From Brumimicrobium sp051745635 (GTDB lineage: Bacteria; Bacteroidota; Bacteroidia; Flavobacteriales_D; Crocinitomicaceae), in contig JBNJEH010000005.1 in NCBI GenBank assembly GCA_051745635.1, forward strand, positions 1 through 64,000: a stretch of DNA of 64,000 nucleotides. Direction: 5' to 3'. The position numbers were made by a program, and so were the translations under genes. The notes beneath the pieces were generated by a model. The model did not search any database, was not told where the DNA came from, and worked only from the letters and a program-made list of their open reading frames with translations. This document shows, in pieces, positions 26,123 through 35,757 of this stretch (position 1 is its first letter; every line of letters begins with the position of its first letter).

Positions 26123-26881
26123 ATGACGAAAGAAGAAGCTTTATTTGAATATTTGATTCGACGGGCGGATGACAGCCTTATTTTAGGACACCGTTTATCG
26201 GAATGGTGTGGTCACGGACCTATTCTCGAAGAAGACATTGCGCTCACCAATTTAGCACTTGACCTCGTTGGTCAGGCTACAGAATGGTTTCAATATGCCG
26301 CGGAAGTAGAGGGAAAAGATCGCGATGAAGATGATCTCGCCTTTATGCGCATTGAAAGAGAGTACAAAAATGTACTTCTCGTCGAACAAACCAATGGCGA
26401 TTTTGGAAAAACGATCGTTCGTCAGTTTCTGTTTGATCACTTCCAAAACCTATTATTTGAAAGATTGCTGGAGAGTAAAGATGAACAGATTGCTGCAATC
26501 GCGGCGAAGTCGATTAAGGAAGTGCGCTACCACCTCAAACATTCCAGTGAATGGGTTATTCGTCTCGGTGACGGAACGGAAGAATCACACGAACGCGTTC
26601 AGGAATCGTTGACAGACTTATCACGATTTACGGAAGAACTCTTTTACCAGGATGAAGTAGAGCAACTATTGATCAAAGAGGGCATGATATGCGATACGGC
26701 TGATTTTAAAGATCAGTATTATAAAAATATTCAAGCCGTTATTGACGAAGCAACGCTCACCTTACCCGAAAAACAATGGCAACTCGACGGCGGCCGTAAA
26801 GGCGTTCATTCCGAACATTTGGGCTTTCTTTTAACTGAACTGCAATATATGCAGCGCACCTATCCAGGCATGAAGTGGTAA
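26123..26881 (+). CDS. paaC: 1,2-phenylacetyl-CoA epoxidase subunit C
   Basis: 252 residues. This structural, ferritin-like partner of PaaA shows RRADDSLILGHRLSEWCGHGP, EEDIALTNLALDLVGQA and HLGFLLTELQYMQRTYPG at the end. I start it at the ATG at 26123, since the family begins just before EALFEYLIRRADD; an in-frame TTG three codons upstream directly follows the paaB stop. The gap to paaD is 98 bp. Confidence 0.95.
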   Translation: MTKEEALFEYLIRRADDSLILGHRLSEWCGHGPILEEDIALTNLALDLVGQATEWFQYAAEVEGKDRDEDDLAFMRIEREYKNVLLVEQTNGDFGKTIVRQFLFDHFQNLLFERLLESKDEQIAAIAAKSIKEVRYHLKHSSEWVIRLGDGTEESHERVQESLTDLSRFTEELFYQDEVEQLLIKEGMICDTADFKDQYYKNIQAVIDEATLTLPEKQWQLDGGRKGVHSEHLGFLLTELQYMQRTYPGMKW

Positions 26882-26979
26882 AGTGAGGAGGAAGTATCGG
26901 GTACTTAGTTTTGAGTTGAGCGTTTAGAGTCTCGAGCTATAAAACCCTGAACTCTAAGCTTTTAATTCTAATCTCTAAA

Positions 26980-27477
26980 ATGATGACAAAAGACATTACA
27001 GCAGAAGATATTTGGGAATTCCTGGAGGATGTTAAAGATCCGGAGGTTCCGGTGTTGACTGTTGTTGATCTGGGCGTTGTACGGGAAATCAACCACATTG
27101 AAAATGATCACTGGCAGATTATTATTACGCCGACATACTCGGGGTGTCCGGCAATGCAAGTCATCGAAGAAGATATTAAAGAGCGGCTCGAAGAAGAAGG
27201 ATTAAAAATTGATGTAAAACTCGTCCTCCATCCAGCCTGGACGACAGATTGGCTCAGCGAAAAAGGAAAAGAGAAACTCGAAGCATACGGGATTGCGCCT
27301 CCACAGGATGAAGCAGATAAATCTGTGCTCTTTGGAGAAAAGACCATTGTCCCCTGTCCGAAATGCAAGTCAAAAAACACAAAATTGGTTTCTCAATTCG
27401 GTTCGACGGCTTGCAAAGCGCATTATCAATGCCTCGATTGCCAGGAACCGTTCGATTATTTTAAATGCTTGAAATAA
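26980..27477 (+). CDS. paaD: Phenylacetate pathway iron-sulfur assembly protein PaaD
   Basis: 165 residues. An N-terminal MIP18/DUF59 domain (DVKDPEVPVLTVVDLGVVREI, cut to DPEVPVLTVVDLGVVR, and YSGCPAMQVIEEDI) is followed by a C-terminal zinc ribbon with CPKCKSKNTKL and CKAHYQCLDCQEPF. PaaD is needed for maturation of the epoxidase system, probably of the PaaE cluster. The start could also be the second Met (26983). Just before it lies a short stretch of ACTCTAA-like repeats. Confidence 0.93.
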   Translation: MMTKDITAEDIWEFLEDVKDPEVPVLTVVDLGVVREINHIENDHWQIIITPTYSGCPAMQVIEEDIKERLEEEGLKIDVKLVLHPAWTTDWLSEKGKEKLEAYGIAPPQDEADKSVLFGEKTIVPCPKCKSKNTKLVSQFGSTACKAHYQCLDCQEPFDYFKCLK

Positions 27478-27533
27478 GCGTTTACCTTAATACTACCAGA
27501 TAATTAGTTGGATTTAGTATCACAGTTCATTCT

Positions 27534-27830
27534 CTACCTGGAATCGTGGATTTTCAATTTATTCCTCGTGATTCTCAACTCTTCCTGCAAGTCATCAATT
27601 TGACCGAGCAGATGATGAATCACATCAATCCCTTCAAGATTAATATTTAAATCGTAGTAAAAATGTATAACTCTTTCTAATCGTTTGAGATGATCTATGG
27701 AAATATAAGACTGATCATCTACGATCACGATTTCAATCAAGCCATGATCTTCGAGCTCGTGTACAAAGGAAAATTCTACTTCCAGTTGAGCGCAGCATCT
27801 TTCGACGCGTACCAAATTATTTGTTTCCAT
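27534..27830 (-). CDS. Chaperone modulator CbpM-like protein
   Basis: 98 residues with a MerR-like helical layout: hydrophobic N-terminal core (VHELEDHGLIEIVI), then SYISIDHLKRLERVIHFYYDLNINLEGI (shortened) and a C-terminal coiled coil LLGQIDDLQEELRITRNKL. The pattern LNINLEGIDVI is characteristic of CbpM proteins, which bind and inhibit the J-domain protein CbpA. It directly follows and overlaps cbpA by 14 bases, which supports the call. Confidence 0.85.
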   Translation of the reverse strand: METNNLVRVERCCAQLEVEFSFVHELEDHGLIEIVIVDDQSYISIDHLKRLERVIHFYYDLNINLEGIDVIHHLLGQIDDLQEELRITRNKLKIHDSR

Positions 27831-28716
27831 GCTCTCTGAGTTGTTTTAATTCTTCAAATAATGCTTTTTCCTTTTCGGATAGTCGAGTGGGCAGGTTCAC
27901 GGCGTACGTTACATACAAATCACCAAATTCTCCCGCTTTTTTATAAACGGGGAACCCCTTCCCTTTTAATTTCACTTTTGTCCCGGGTTGCGTTCCAGGC
28001 GCCACTTTTAACTTCACTTTTCCGTCGAAAGTATCAACAGTAACATCGCCGCCGAGCAAAGCAGTGTATAAATCCAATTCCACTGTCGTGTACAGACTAC
28101 TTCCATCTCTTTTGAATTTGGTGTCGTTGATTATAGAAAACGTAATGTAGAGGTCTCCGTTTGGTCCTCCATTCACACCCGGAGCACCATGTCCGCTAAT
28201 TTTAATTACCTGACCGTCTTCAATCCCAGCCGGGAACGTCAGGCGTATATTCTTACCATTAACGGTGAGCGTTTGCTTCTGCGATTTATATACATCGCTC
28301 AAGTTCAATTGTAATTCGGCATTCAAGTCCTGCCCCCGGAATTTGGTTTGACCACCACTCGCTCCTCCGCCAAACATCGATTCAAAAAAGTCTGAAAAAC
28401 CGCCAGAAAAATCGCCATATTCTGATTGTGCCCCCGTGTTATAATGCTTTTGCTTTTGTCGTTGTTGTCGCGCTTTTTTAAACTCATCGGCGTGTTTCCA
28501 GTCCTTTCCAAACTCGTCGTACTTCTTTCGTTTTTCGGGATCACTCAGCACCTCATGCGCCTCGTTTAACTGTTTAAACTTCTTTTCCGCTTCCTTGTTG
28601 TTGGGATTTAAATCGGGATGATATTTTCTGGCCAACTTGCGATATGCCGATTTTATCTCCTTTTCAGAAGCTCCTTTGGAAAGGCCTAAAACTTTATAAT
28701 AATCGATAAATTCCAT
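27817..28716 (-). CDS. cbpA: J-domain co-chaperone CbpA (DnaJ class II)
   Basis: 299 residues. The J domain (YKVLGLSKGASEKEIKSAYR, HPD in KYHPDLNP) comes first, then a Gly/Phe-rich linker (FSGGFSDFFESMFGGGASGG) and two C-terminal substrate-binding beta domains (LTFPAGIEDGQVIKISGHG, APGTQPGTKVKLKGKGFPV). The DnaJ zinc-finger cysteines are absent, giving the class II CbpA type. It stimulates DnaK; dnaK itself is at 42779 on the other strand. It is followed by cbpM with a 14-base overlap. Confidence 0.92.
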   Translation of the reverse strand: MEFIDYYKVLGLSKGASEKEIKSAYRKLARKYHPDLNPNNKEAEKKFKQLNEAHEVLSDPEKRKKYDEFGKDWKHADEFKKARQQRQKQKHYNTGAQSEYGDFSGGFSDFFESMFGGGASGGQTKFRGQDLNAELQLNLSDVYKSQKQTLTVNGKNIRLTFPAGIEDGQVIKISGHGAPGVNGGPNGDLYITFSIINDTKFKRDGSSLYTTVELDLYTALLGGDVTVDTFDGKVKLKVAPGTQPGTKVKLKGKGFPVYKKAGEFGDLYVTYAVNLPTRLSEKEKALFEELKQLREHGNK

Positions 28717-29122
28717 ATTATATTTTTAACGTTTTTAATGCTCGGCAACCTATTTCCCTTGCTGCAAAAAATAAATTTCGCCAAAATATTCTTCAATTAC
28801 CAATTCTGTAATTGAGCTGATGTAAGGTAAGCACTTTTTCATAAAACGTCCCTAACTTCGATCAATAATATTCCTGAGAATGATCAGTTCTGCTCGATAA
28901 AAATAGCTGAAGAAGGAATAATTTTCGTATTGACTGATTCAGGTACGAAATCCGGGGGCTCAGCAGTCATTTTCGACTCGTACTTCGGGAATAACCGTTG
29001 CCGCTGATCAGATGTATTGTTATTTTTACAGGAGCCTCCCGTTGCGAAAGCATAGCTCAATCATAAAAATATTCATACTTCAATTTTATTTTGTATCTTC
29101 TGACATTCTAAAGACAGAAAAC
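28717..29122. other. Intergenic region between cbpA and the copper ATPase gene
   Basis: 406 bases between divergent genes. It should hold both promoters, but I see no convincing box and no metal-regulator site. The reading frame of the ATPase extends through part of it, but with no family similarity. Confidence 0.4.
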
Positions 29123-31120
29123 ATGAACGATCATCACGAACACGAAAAGGACAACCATAATCATGATCACAGCGATCACCACGCGCACATGATTGCAGAT
29201 TTTCGAAAACGATTCTGGATTTCGATCATCATAACAATCCCTATCGTCTTTTTAGCTCCGATGATTCAGGAATTGGCCGGGTACACGTTCCGTTTTCAGG
29301 GAGATCGATACGTACAATTTGGACTTTCATCTTTCATTTTTATTTACGGAGGGTGGCCTTTTTTAAAAGGACTGACAGATGAGATAAAGGATAAATCGCC
29401 GGGCATGATGACCTTGATTGCGCTGGCCATATTCGTCGCCTACCTCTACAGTTCGGCAGTTGTTTTCGGTTTAGATGGTAAAATTTTCTTTTGGGAGTTA
29501 GCGACATTAATTGACATCATGCTCGTCGGACACTGGATTGAAATGAAATCCGTAATGGGAGCGTCAAACGCCTTACAGGAACTGGCTAAAATGATGCCTT
29601 CAGAAGCCCGGAAAATACTGGATGACGGCGAAACAAAAGCGATTGAAATCAGTGAGCTGAAAAACGATGATCAAATTCTCGTTCGTCCCGGTGAAAAGAT
29701 TCCCGCTGATGGCGTAATCACAGAAGGAGAAAGCCACGTGAATGAATCGATGTTAACGGGAGAATCGAAACCTGTGGGCAAGTCAAAAGATGATAAGGTT
29801 ATCGCAGGATCGATGAACGATAATGGAACCCTCACGATTAAGGTCGAAGGCATTGGAGATGATTCATATTTATCGAAGGTCATCGATATGGTCAAAACGG
29901 CACAAGAGACGAAGTCCAAATCTCAAAACCTGGCCAATCGCGCCGCTGCCTGGCTCTTCTACGTGGCTCTTGGCGCTGGTATTATCACGTTCACCGTCTG
30001 GATGTTCCTCGGAGAAGCATTTAATTTTGCACTGGAACGGACAGTAACTGTGATGATCATTTCCTGCCCACACGCCCTCGGGTTGGCCGTTCCGCTGGTC
30101 GCTGCTATTTCCACATCGGTATCCGCAAAAAATGGTTTGCTCATCCGCAATCGCACCGCATTTGAGAATTCACGCCTCGTGACCACGATCATATTCGATA
30201 AAACGGGGACACTCACCAAAGGAGCTTTTGGTGTGACGCGCATCCAACCGTTGACCGACGACCTGGACAAAAATGCCCTGTTAAAAATAGCCGCTTCCGT
30301 GGAAAGTCATTCTGAACACCCGATTGCTGCGGGAATTGTCAAAAAAGCCAAAGCAGAAAACATTGAGTTGGACGAACCCCGGAACTTTAAAAATATTACG
30401 GGCAAGGGAATTCAAGCGACAGTTCAACAAAAAGAAATAAGCATCGTAAGTCCGGGGTTCCTCAAAGAAAAAAATTACGAAGAACCTGAAGATGCCTTCC
30501 AGGACGAAACAGAGACAGTAGTTTTTGTGATCGCAGACGAACAACTGATCGGATTTATTGCGCTGGCAGATGAAATCAGAGAAGAAGCTTTTGACGCCAT
30601 AAAAACACTTCGAAAAAAAGGACTAAAAATCGTTATGGCCACGGGAGATAATAAAAAAGTCGCCAAAGCCGTGAGTGAGCGCCTGGAACTGGATAACTTC
30701 TATGCGGAAGTTCTGCCTGAAGACAAGCAAAACATCATCAAAGACCTCCAGGAAAATGGTGAATTCGTGGCAATGACGGGCGACGGGGTAAATGACGCCC
30801 CTGCTCTTGCTCAAGCCAATGTCGGTATAGCCGTCGGATCCGGTACTGATGTGGCCGCCGAGACCGCAGACATTATCCTGGTAGAAAGTAACCCTCAGGA
30901 TATTGTGAACCTCATTTTGTTCGGTCGGGCAACCTATTCCAAAATGATGCAAAATCTCTGGTGGGCAGCGGGATATAATATCGTGGCACTGCCATTGGCT
31001 GCAGGCGTACTTTCCGGTGTTGGTATTATTTTGAGCCCCGCTGTCGGCGCCGTGCTGATGAGTTTGAGTACCGTCATTGTTGCCATCAACGCGCAACTCC
31101 TGTGTCGCTCCATGCATTAA
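29123..31120 (+). CDS. copB: CopB-type copper-exporting P1B ATPase
   Basis: 665 residues from the ATG at 29123. It begins with a short His-rich metal-binding tail (HHEHEKDNHNHDHSDHHAH) instead of Cys-based HMA domains. The ion-binding motif in the membrane is CPH (ISCPHALGLAVPL), marking the P1B-3 group that exports Cu2+/Cu+. Pump motifs are TGES, DKTGTLTKG (phosphorylated Asp), SEHPIAAG, and TGDGVNDAPALAQA. The upstream extension of the frame is not conserved in type. No regulator or metallochaperone lies next to it. Confidence 0.93.
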   Translation: MNDHHEHEKDNHNHDHSDHHAHMIADFRKRFWISIIITIPIVFLAPMIQELAGYTFRFQGDRYVQFGLSSFIFIYGGWPFLKGLTDEIKDKSPGMMTLIALAIFVAYLYSSAVVFGLDGKIFFWELATLIDIMLVGHWIEMKSVMGASNALQELAKMMPSEARKILDDGETKAIEISELKNDDQILVRPGEKIPADGVITEGESHVNESMLTGESKPVGKSKDDKVIAGSMNDNGTLTIKVEGIGDDSYLSKVIDMVKTAQETKSKSQNLANRAAAWLFYVALGAGIITFTVWMFLGEAFNFALERTVTVMIISCPHALGLAVPLVAAISTSVSAKNGLLIRNRTAFENSRLVTTIIFDKTGTLTKGAFGVTRIQPLTDDLDKNALLKIAASVESHSEHPIAAGIVKKAKAENIELDEPRNFKNITGKGIQATVQQKEISIVSPGFLKEKNYEEPEDAFQDETETVVFVIADEQLIGFIALADEIREEAFDAIKTLRKKGLKIVMATGDNKKVAKAVSERLELDNFYAEVLPEDKQNIIKDLQENGEFVAMTGDGVNDAPALAQANVGIAVGSGTDVAAETADIILVESNPQDIVNLILFGRATYSKMMQNLWWAAGYNIVALPLAAGVLSGVGIILSPAVGAVLMSLSTVIVAINAQLLCRSMH

Positions 31121-31312
31121 ACCGTGCGGATGCAAAGCTCTTGCCCAAATGTCGGATGCTGAGTTTTTTCCGCTAACGTCAACAGCTGCTTTCGAAGATA
31201 ATCGTTCACGTGAAGCATGTCGCGCCCGGTCCAACAAAGTTTGTTTTTAACTTAACCGGAATCCGGACTGCGACCCTGTGCCTCATCAACTGCATTCCTC
31301 TGTGCTATGCAC

Positions 31313-33199
31313 TTATCTCAATACATTAACATGCCCTTTAAACTGGCGCATTATTCCATCTTTGTCTTTGACCTTAATTTTCCAGACATATGTTCCGTCC
31401 TTCACAATTTTTCCGCCATATTTACCATCCCAGCCAACTTGAGCATCGTGCGATTCAAAAAGCACTTCTCCCCAGCGATTAAAAACCAACAGCTCGTAAT
31501 TGTAAGGATCAAAGCCCTGTGTCAGGACCGGCAAAAATACTTGATTGTATTGATCATCATCCGGCGTAAAAGTATTGGGCACATAAATGAGCAGGCGTTC
31601 ATCTACCACCACCAGTGACGTGACAGTATCCGTACATCCATATTGCGAATTGGCCACCATTGTCACCTGATAGGTACCACTTGAATCCACTGGATATTCG
31701 TGGTAAGGGTTACTGATATTATCCGTTGCACCATCGCCAAAGAACCATTCGACGTTCGTTGCACCAGTAGACTGATCCCAAAACTGAACAATGGGTGAAA
31801 AAGTTGTCACATCCGTACTGGATTGTTCAAAATCTGCATAAGGCAATGGATTGACGCAAATATGATTCGACAAATCTTCAACAGTCTGACATCCATACTC
31901 GGTCGTAACCGTTAAAACCGCATCAAAACAGCCGATACCATCAAAATAAACATCGTGTTCAAAGCCGTTGTACTGGCTGCCATTCTCAAACTCCCAGGTT
32001 GCAGAAGTCCCCAGTTCACTCGTTGCGGAAAATTGAACGCGCTCATCTTCACACGCCTCATCGGGCACTGAAGTTTGCAGTTCAGGAAGCGGATAGCCTT
32101 CCAGCGTAACCTCATCGGTCGCTGTACAACCGTTAGCATCAGTTGTAACGACGGTGTACGTCCCGATTCCCAGACCATTTATATTTTCAGTTGTCTGTAC
32201 AGGATTCGTATCCCATTCATAAGTATATTGAGGAGTACCACCATTGACATTGGCTTCGATTTCGCCGTCGTTGGCATCTTCACAACTTACGGCATTCCCT
32301 TCGTAATCAGACAAAACACCAATACCAACTTCGAGTGAATCCGGTTGTGTTACCACTACCGTATCTGTTATTTTACAACCATTGACATCTTCTGCAAATA
32401 CGAGGTATTCTCCTGGTGTAACTTGATCAATAACGGTGTCATTACTCACGGTATTTCCTCCTGAATCCAACCAGGTAACTGTATATCCGGGACTTCCGCC
32501 ATCGAGTAAAAATACACTTATCTCACCATCACCGGCGCCAAAACAGCTGATATCCTCTCCATTGTAATCAGAACTCACGTCGGCGTTCAACTGAAGAGGT
32601 GGAGGAGCAATAATTTCAATAGAATCTTCGACTTCACAACCATTCGCATCTGTTCCGACAAAGGTATACATGCCTGGACCGATAGCTCCGATTGAATCGG
32701 TCATTACGCCGTTTGACCATTCATACGAATAACCAGGTGTACCACCTGAAAGCGCGATCGTAATGTAGCCATCATTTGCTCCAAAACAGGATATCGGATG
32801 ACCAGACGCATAAGATGAAGTATCAACGGCATCAACTTCGAGCGCCGGAGGTTCTTCGATCACGAACGACATGTTTTCTGTACAACCATTTTCATCGGTT
32901 AGAATGACCGAATAAGTTCCAGCAGACAAATTGTTGATGGTTGAAGTTGTCGCTCCGTTCGACCATTCATAACTGGAAATAGAATGCCCGGAAAGCGCGG
33001 TCAAATCAATACTTCCGTCAGTTCCTGCGTTACAAGACACATGATCAATGACCGTATCAAATACGGTATTAAAAGTAGGTAGATTGATGCGTACAATATC
33101 TGTATCACCAGGACATCCAAGTGTATTAGTGGCTGCTAATTCGAGATCTACAAAGCCATTATTCACCTCGTTTTGTGTCGGAGTATAAACAATCTCCAA
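31313..33199 (-). CDS. SprB-repeat adhesin, C-terminal fragment with T9SS type B signal
   Basis: 628 residues in the same frame as the gene fragment at 33203-34321, separated from it by one in-frame TAG and one codon. It has no start with a signal peptide of its own (first possible start is TTG). It contains about five SprB-type repeats (YEWSNGATTSTINNLSAGTY, YEWSNGVMTDSIGAIGPG, each with TDENGC or TDANGC), a PKD domain (VEWFFGDGATDNISNPYHEY) and a CHU_C/type B C-terminal signal (YVPNTFTPDDDQYNQVF, FNRWGEVLFES, GWDGKY). In an unbroken gene this half would carry the signal for export by T9SS. As it stands it is probably not made or not exported. Confidence 0.75.
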   Translation of the reverse strand: MEIVYTPTQNEVNNGFVDLELAATNTLGCPGDTDIVRINLPTFNTVFDTVIDHVSCNAGTDGSIDLTALSGHSISSYEWSNGATTSTINNLSAGTYSVILTDENGCTENMSFVIEEPPALEVDAVDTSSYASGHPISCFGANDGYITIALSGGTPGYSYEWSNGVMTDSIGAIGPGMYTFVGTDANGCEVEDSIEIIAPPPLQLNADVSSDYNGEDISCFGAGDGEISVFLLDGGSPGYTVTWLDSGGNTVSNDTVIDQVTPGEYLVFAEDVNGCKITDTVVVTQPDSLEVGIGVLSDYEGNAVSCEDANDGEIEANVNGGTPQYTYEWDTNPVQTTENINGLGIGTYTVVTTDANGCTATDEVTLEGYPLPELQTSVPDEACEDERVQFSATSELGTSATWEFENGSQYNGFEHDVYFDGIGCFDAVLTVTTEYGCQTVEDLSNHICVNPLPYADFEQSSTDVTTFSPIVQFWDQSTGATNVEWFFGDGATDNISNPYHEYPVDSSGTYQVTMVANSQYGCTDTVTSLVVVDERLLIYVPNTFTPDDDQYNQVFLPVLTQGFDPYNYELLVFNRWGEVLFESHDAQVGWDGKYGGKIVKDGTYVWKIKVKDKDGIMRQFKGHVNVLR

Positions 33200-33202
33200 T
33201 AC

Positions 33203-34321
33203 CTAGTTACTCGGGGCGTAATTTCCTTGTCCATTTGACCAGACACCGGCATTCGTTCCATCTACGATTCCGTTAAATGCTACCTGAGGAATTGGTTCCC
33301 CACAAATTGTCACGTCGTTTCCAGCAATAGACTTTATTTCATTTGCCACTTCGTTGACGACCACTGTATCGGTCAGAAAATAACAACCGTTTGCATCGGT
33401 GACATCAACGTAATATGTTCCTCCCGACTGCACTGAAATGGCAGAAGTACTCTCCCCAGTACTCCAGGAATAAGAAATCGGAGGAACACCCCCAGCTACG
33501 GTTGCTGTCAATTGAACATCTACATCGTCGTAACATATCGTTGGGTTTTCAGGAGCCAGGTTTAACGTCATGTCGTCATAGACATTAACCGCGACCGTAT
33601 CACAAAAAGGATCAGCATCACAACCTCCGATGGGAGTGGCACAAACCTCATACAGAATTGTTCCTGGTGCTCCGTTGTCTGGTGTCACAATAACATCAGT
33701 TTCCTCTGAAAAAGGAACACCGTTCGTTCCCGTCTCTGTACCGTTAAGGCTTTCCAGATAAGCATTATAATCTCCTGTATTTCCCGGCGCGATTGAATTC
33801 CACGTTATAGTTGTCGGGTCGACACCCTGCACTCCAATGGTATCCGGACACGAAGGAGTACTGGTAATGTCATTTGAAGCAGTAGCCTCCGGAATCGATG
33901 TAATCTCATAAGTATTTTGATTATTACCAACTTTACAGAAAGAAATAAAATGTGGTCCCGGTCCATCCAAACAAATTGTATTTGTCGGAGAGGATAGTGG
34001 AGCTCCTTGACAATTGACCTGATAAAACAGAGCTCCTCCCGGATCAGCACCAGAAGCTACATCAAATAAAATACCCGTCGCATTAGGGTGCAACAACACC
34101 TCAACTTCAATGCAGTTTGATTGATCTGCGCCTCCACCACAACAATTACCATCCCGAACTACCGACGGACTTAACCAGGATGCTCCTGGATTTGCACTAA
34201 GATCGACCTGAAAAAAAGGTGTGTCTCCCGTACATGAATTTTGAGTGTAAGCCAACTCTCCGTTCAATAGGTTCATAAATAAAACTATACAAATTCCCGA
34301 AAATAATTTTGAATATCTCAT
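33203..34321 (-). CDS. SprB-repeat adhesin, N-terminal fragment ending at an in-frame TAG
   Basis: 372 residues with a signal peptide (MRYSKLFSGICIVLFMNLLN, cleavage near AYTQ). Then comes a domain with many cysteines (DGNCCGGGADQSNCIEVEV), Ig-like units and one SprB-like repeat (SYSWSTGESTSAISVQSGGT). It stops after GVWSNGQGNYAPSN; in related proteins this motif runs on into a TTLNATYTPT-like strand, which is exactly what follows in frame (VLEIVYTPT). So the TAG at 33203-33205 appears to be a nonsense mutation in one gene of about 1000 residues. The fragment has its Sec signal but no T9SS signal. Confidence 0.75.
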   Translation of the reverse strand: MRYSKLFSGICIVLFMNLLNGELAYTQNSCTGDTPFFQVDLSANPGASWLSPSVVRDGNCCGGGADQSNCIEVEVLLHPNATGILFDVASGADPGGALFYQVNCQGAPLSSPTNTICLDGPGPHFISFCKVGNNQNTYEITSIPEATASNDITSTPSCPDTIGVQGVDPTTITWNSIAPGNTGDYNAYLESLNGTETGTNGVPFSEETDVIVTPDNGAPGTILYEVCATPIGGCDADPFCDTVAVNVYDDMTLNLAPENPTICYDDVDVQLTATVAGGVPPISYSWSTGESTSAISVQSGGTYYVDVTDANGCYFLTDTVVVNEVANEIKSIAGNDVTICGEPIPQVAFNGIVDGTNAGVWSNGQGNYAPSN

Positions 34322-34556
34322 AACGCTCCATTTTTAGTAGTTTTAGCACAACTCTACTAGTAAAACGAAGCCTGATGAGATCGCGTTGCCTACATGAGCG
34401 GTTTAATTCATACATAAAAGGTGTAATCTTGCTATTAAATGGTTTCAACCTCTTAATTTTAAGTAACTTGCAGGGTTGTCGTGCTTTCTGGTAATATTTG
34501 GTGTATGACAGGTGTATTTAGCTACGACTGATTTAATCGGATGACAGTTTATCGGG

Positions 34557-35384
34557 TTAATCCACAAAAATTTTACGACGTACCATCGTTCCATCGTCAA
34601 ATAGAACCTGGCAGATCATAAAGGAAGCAGAAAAGTTATTCTTTTGTATACGCACAAGGTTCTCCGACTGAATTTGTTTGTTGACGACGCGTTGCCCCGT
34701 GGGAAGCGTGCACTTCACATTTACTATTTCCTGATCAGAAGAAATTTCAAGGCGATCACCTTTCTGAGTGACGGAGCATCCCGTGTTTCTTATCGCTTTC
34801 ACACCCAGTACTTCCGTTTGACCGTTGAAGTCTGTTTGCATTAACCGATAATAATTCATGCCCGCTTTTACGCGATGATGAAGATAGGTATAATCACTTT
34901 CTTCTGACGTGGTACCCCGCCCTTCAATTTGTTCAATCGATCGCCAGTCTAATCCATCCCGGGAATGGTGAAGTGTAAAATAATCGTTGTTTGTTTCTGA
35001 AGCTGTTTTCCAGTTTAATTGATTCTGATCTCCATTTGCCTGCACTTCAAATGCAACCAATTCCACAGGCAAGGGGTTATTGGTAAGGAGCTCACCGTTT
35101 TCATCATAAGCGCACGTCGTGGTATTCGGGCCATTACTGATTTCGATCAACACAAACGAACCACTGGGGAAATTGTACGAATCGAGGTCGCAATCGAGCT
35201 GGTTACTGTTTCCTGTCGCTTGGCAGGTAATATCCTGAATTTCATTCCCTCCGCTATCGTAAACTGTTGCAGTAACGACGTTCGGTGAATTTCCGGGGCT
35301 ATTATTAATGTCATCGGGACAATTTTGTCCAAAAAGCATCAACGAAGAAAAAGCTATGCTCATTCCAATAAGTAGTTTGATCAT
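34557..35384 (-). CDS. Small secreted protein with T9SS-associated C-terminal module
   Basis: 275 residues. Signal peptide MIKLLIGMSIAFSSLMLFGQ, then about 80 residues of unknown beta-rich sequence with cysteines (CPDDINNSPGNSPNVV, ITCQATGNSNQLDCDL). The module LPVELVAFEVQANGDQNQLN to NYYRLMQTDFNGQTEVLG is nearly the same as in the protein at 12549-13883. The end (VLFDDGTMVRRKIFVD) is a type A-like tail. Probably exported by T9SS; function unknown. An extra Met at 35387 could be the start. Confidence 0.75.
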   Translation of the reverse strand: MIKLLIGMSIAFSSLMLFGQNCPDDINNSPGNSPNVVTATVYDSGGNEIQDITCQATGNSNQLDCDLDSYNFPSGSFVLIEISNGPNTTTCAYDENGELLTNNPLPVELVAFEVQANGDQNQLNWKTASETNNDYFTLHHSRDGLDWRSIEQIEGRGTTSEESDYTYLHHRVKAGMNYYRLMQTDFNGQTEVLGVKAIRNTGCSVTQKGDRLEISSDQEIVNVKCTLPTGQRVVNKQIQSENLVRIQKNNFSASFMICQVLFDDGTMVRRKIFVD

Positions 35385-35387
35385 CAT

Positions 35388-35757
35388 TTTTTCGTTTTTA
35401 GCACATTTCTACGTATAATCACGTAGTCAATTTACGAAAAAACAATCAAATTGAATTAAAGTTTATGTTAATAATTGGCGATGTCCATGATTTGTCCATT
35501 TATTCACCACCATTCCTGTCCAGTGGAATCATTGTTCCGGCGGCGCAATAATGCCCGGTCACCACCGAAATACTGGAGTTCTGTGACTTATCCTAAACAA
35601 TCGCAATTACACGAAGTTTAAAATTCGCTTCGATTTTGTACACATTTGCAATTATAACTCCTAATTTTAACAGTTGAATAAACGATCCGACTCCATAAAT
35701 TCGCAAAAAAATGCGTTGCTGACGTCGACATTTGATGAAGTGATTGATCAACAGCAG
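35388..35757. other. Intergenic region within the surface-protein block
   Basis: 370 bases between the small secreted gene and the ompA-like gene, both on the minus strand. AT-rich with no good reading frame. It must hold the end of the adhesin-sprF-ompA transcript and the promoter of the gene at 34557; a weak stem GCAAAAAAATGC is present near 35702 but is too short to call. Confidence 0.4.

Noticed and set aside
30623..31237. 204-residue minus-strand frame over the end of the copper ATPase gene
   Set aside because: Overlaps a conserved pump gene almost entirely and shows no protein family pattern.
31313..34321. Stop-codon recoding (UAG read as an amino acid) to rescue the split adhesin
   Set aside because: TAG ends other genes here such as gldJ, the phosphatase gene and the macroglobulin gene, and RF1 is intact; a nonsense change or sequence error is simpler.
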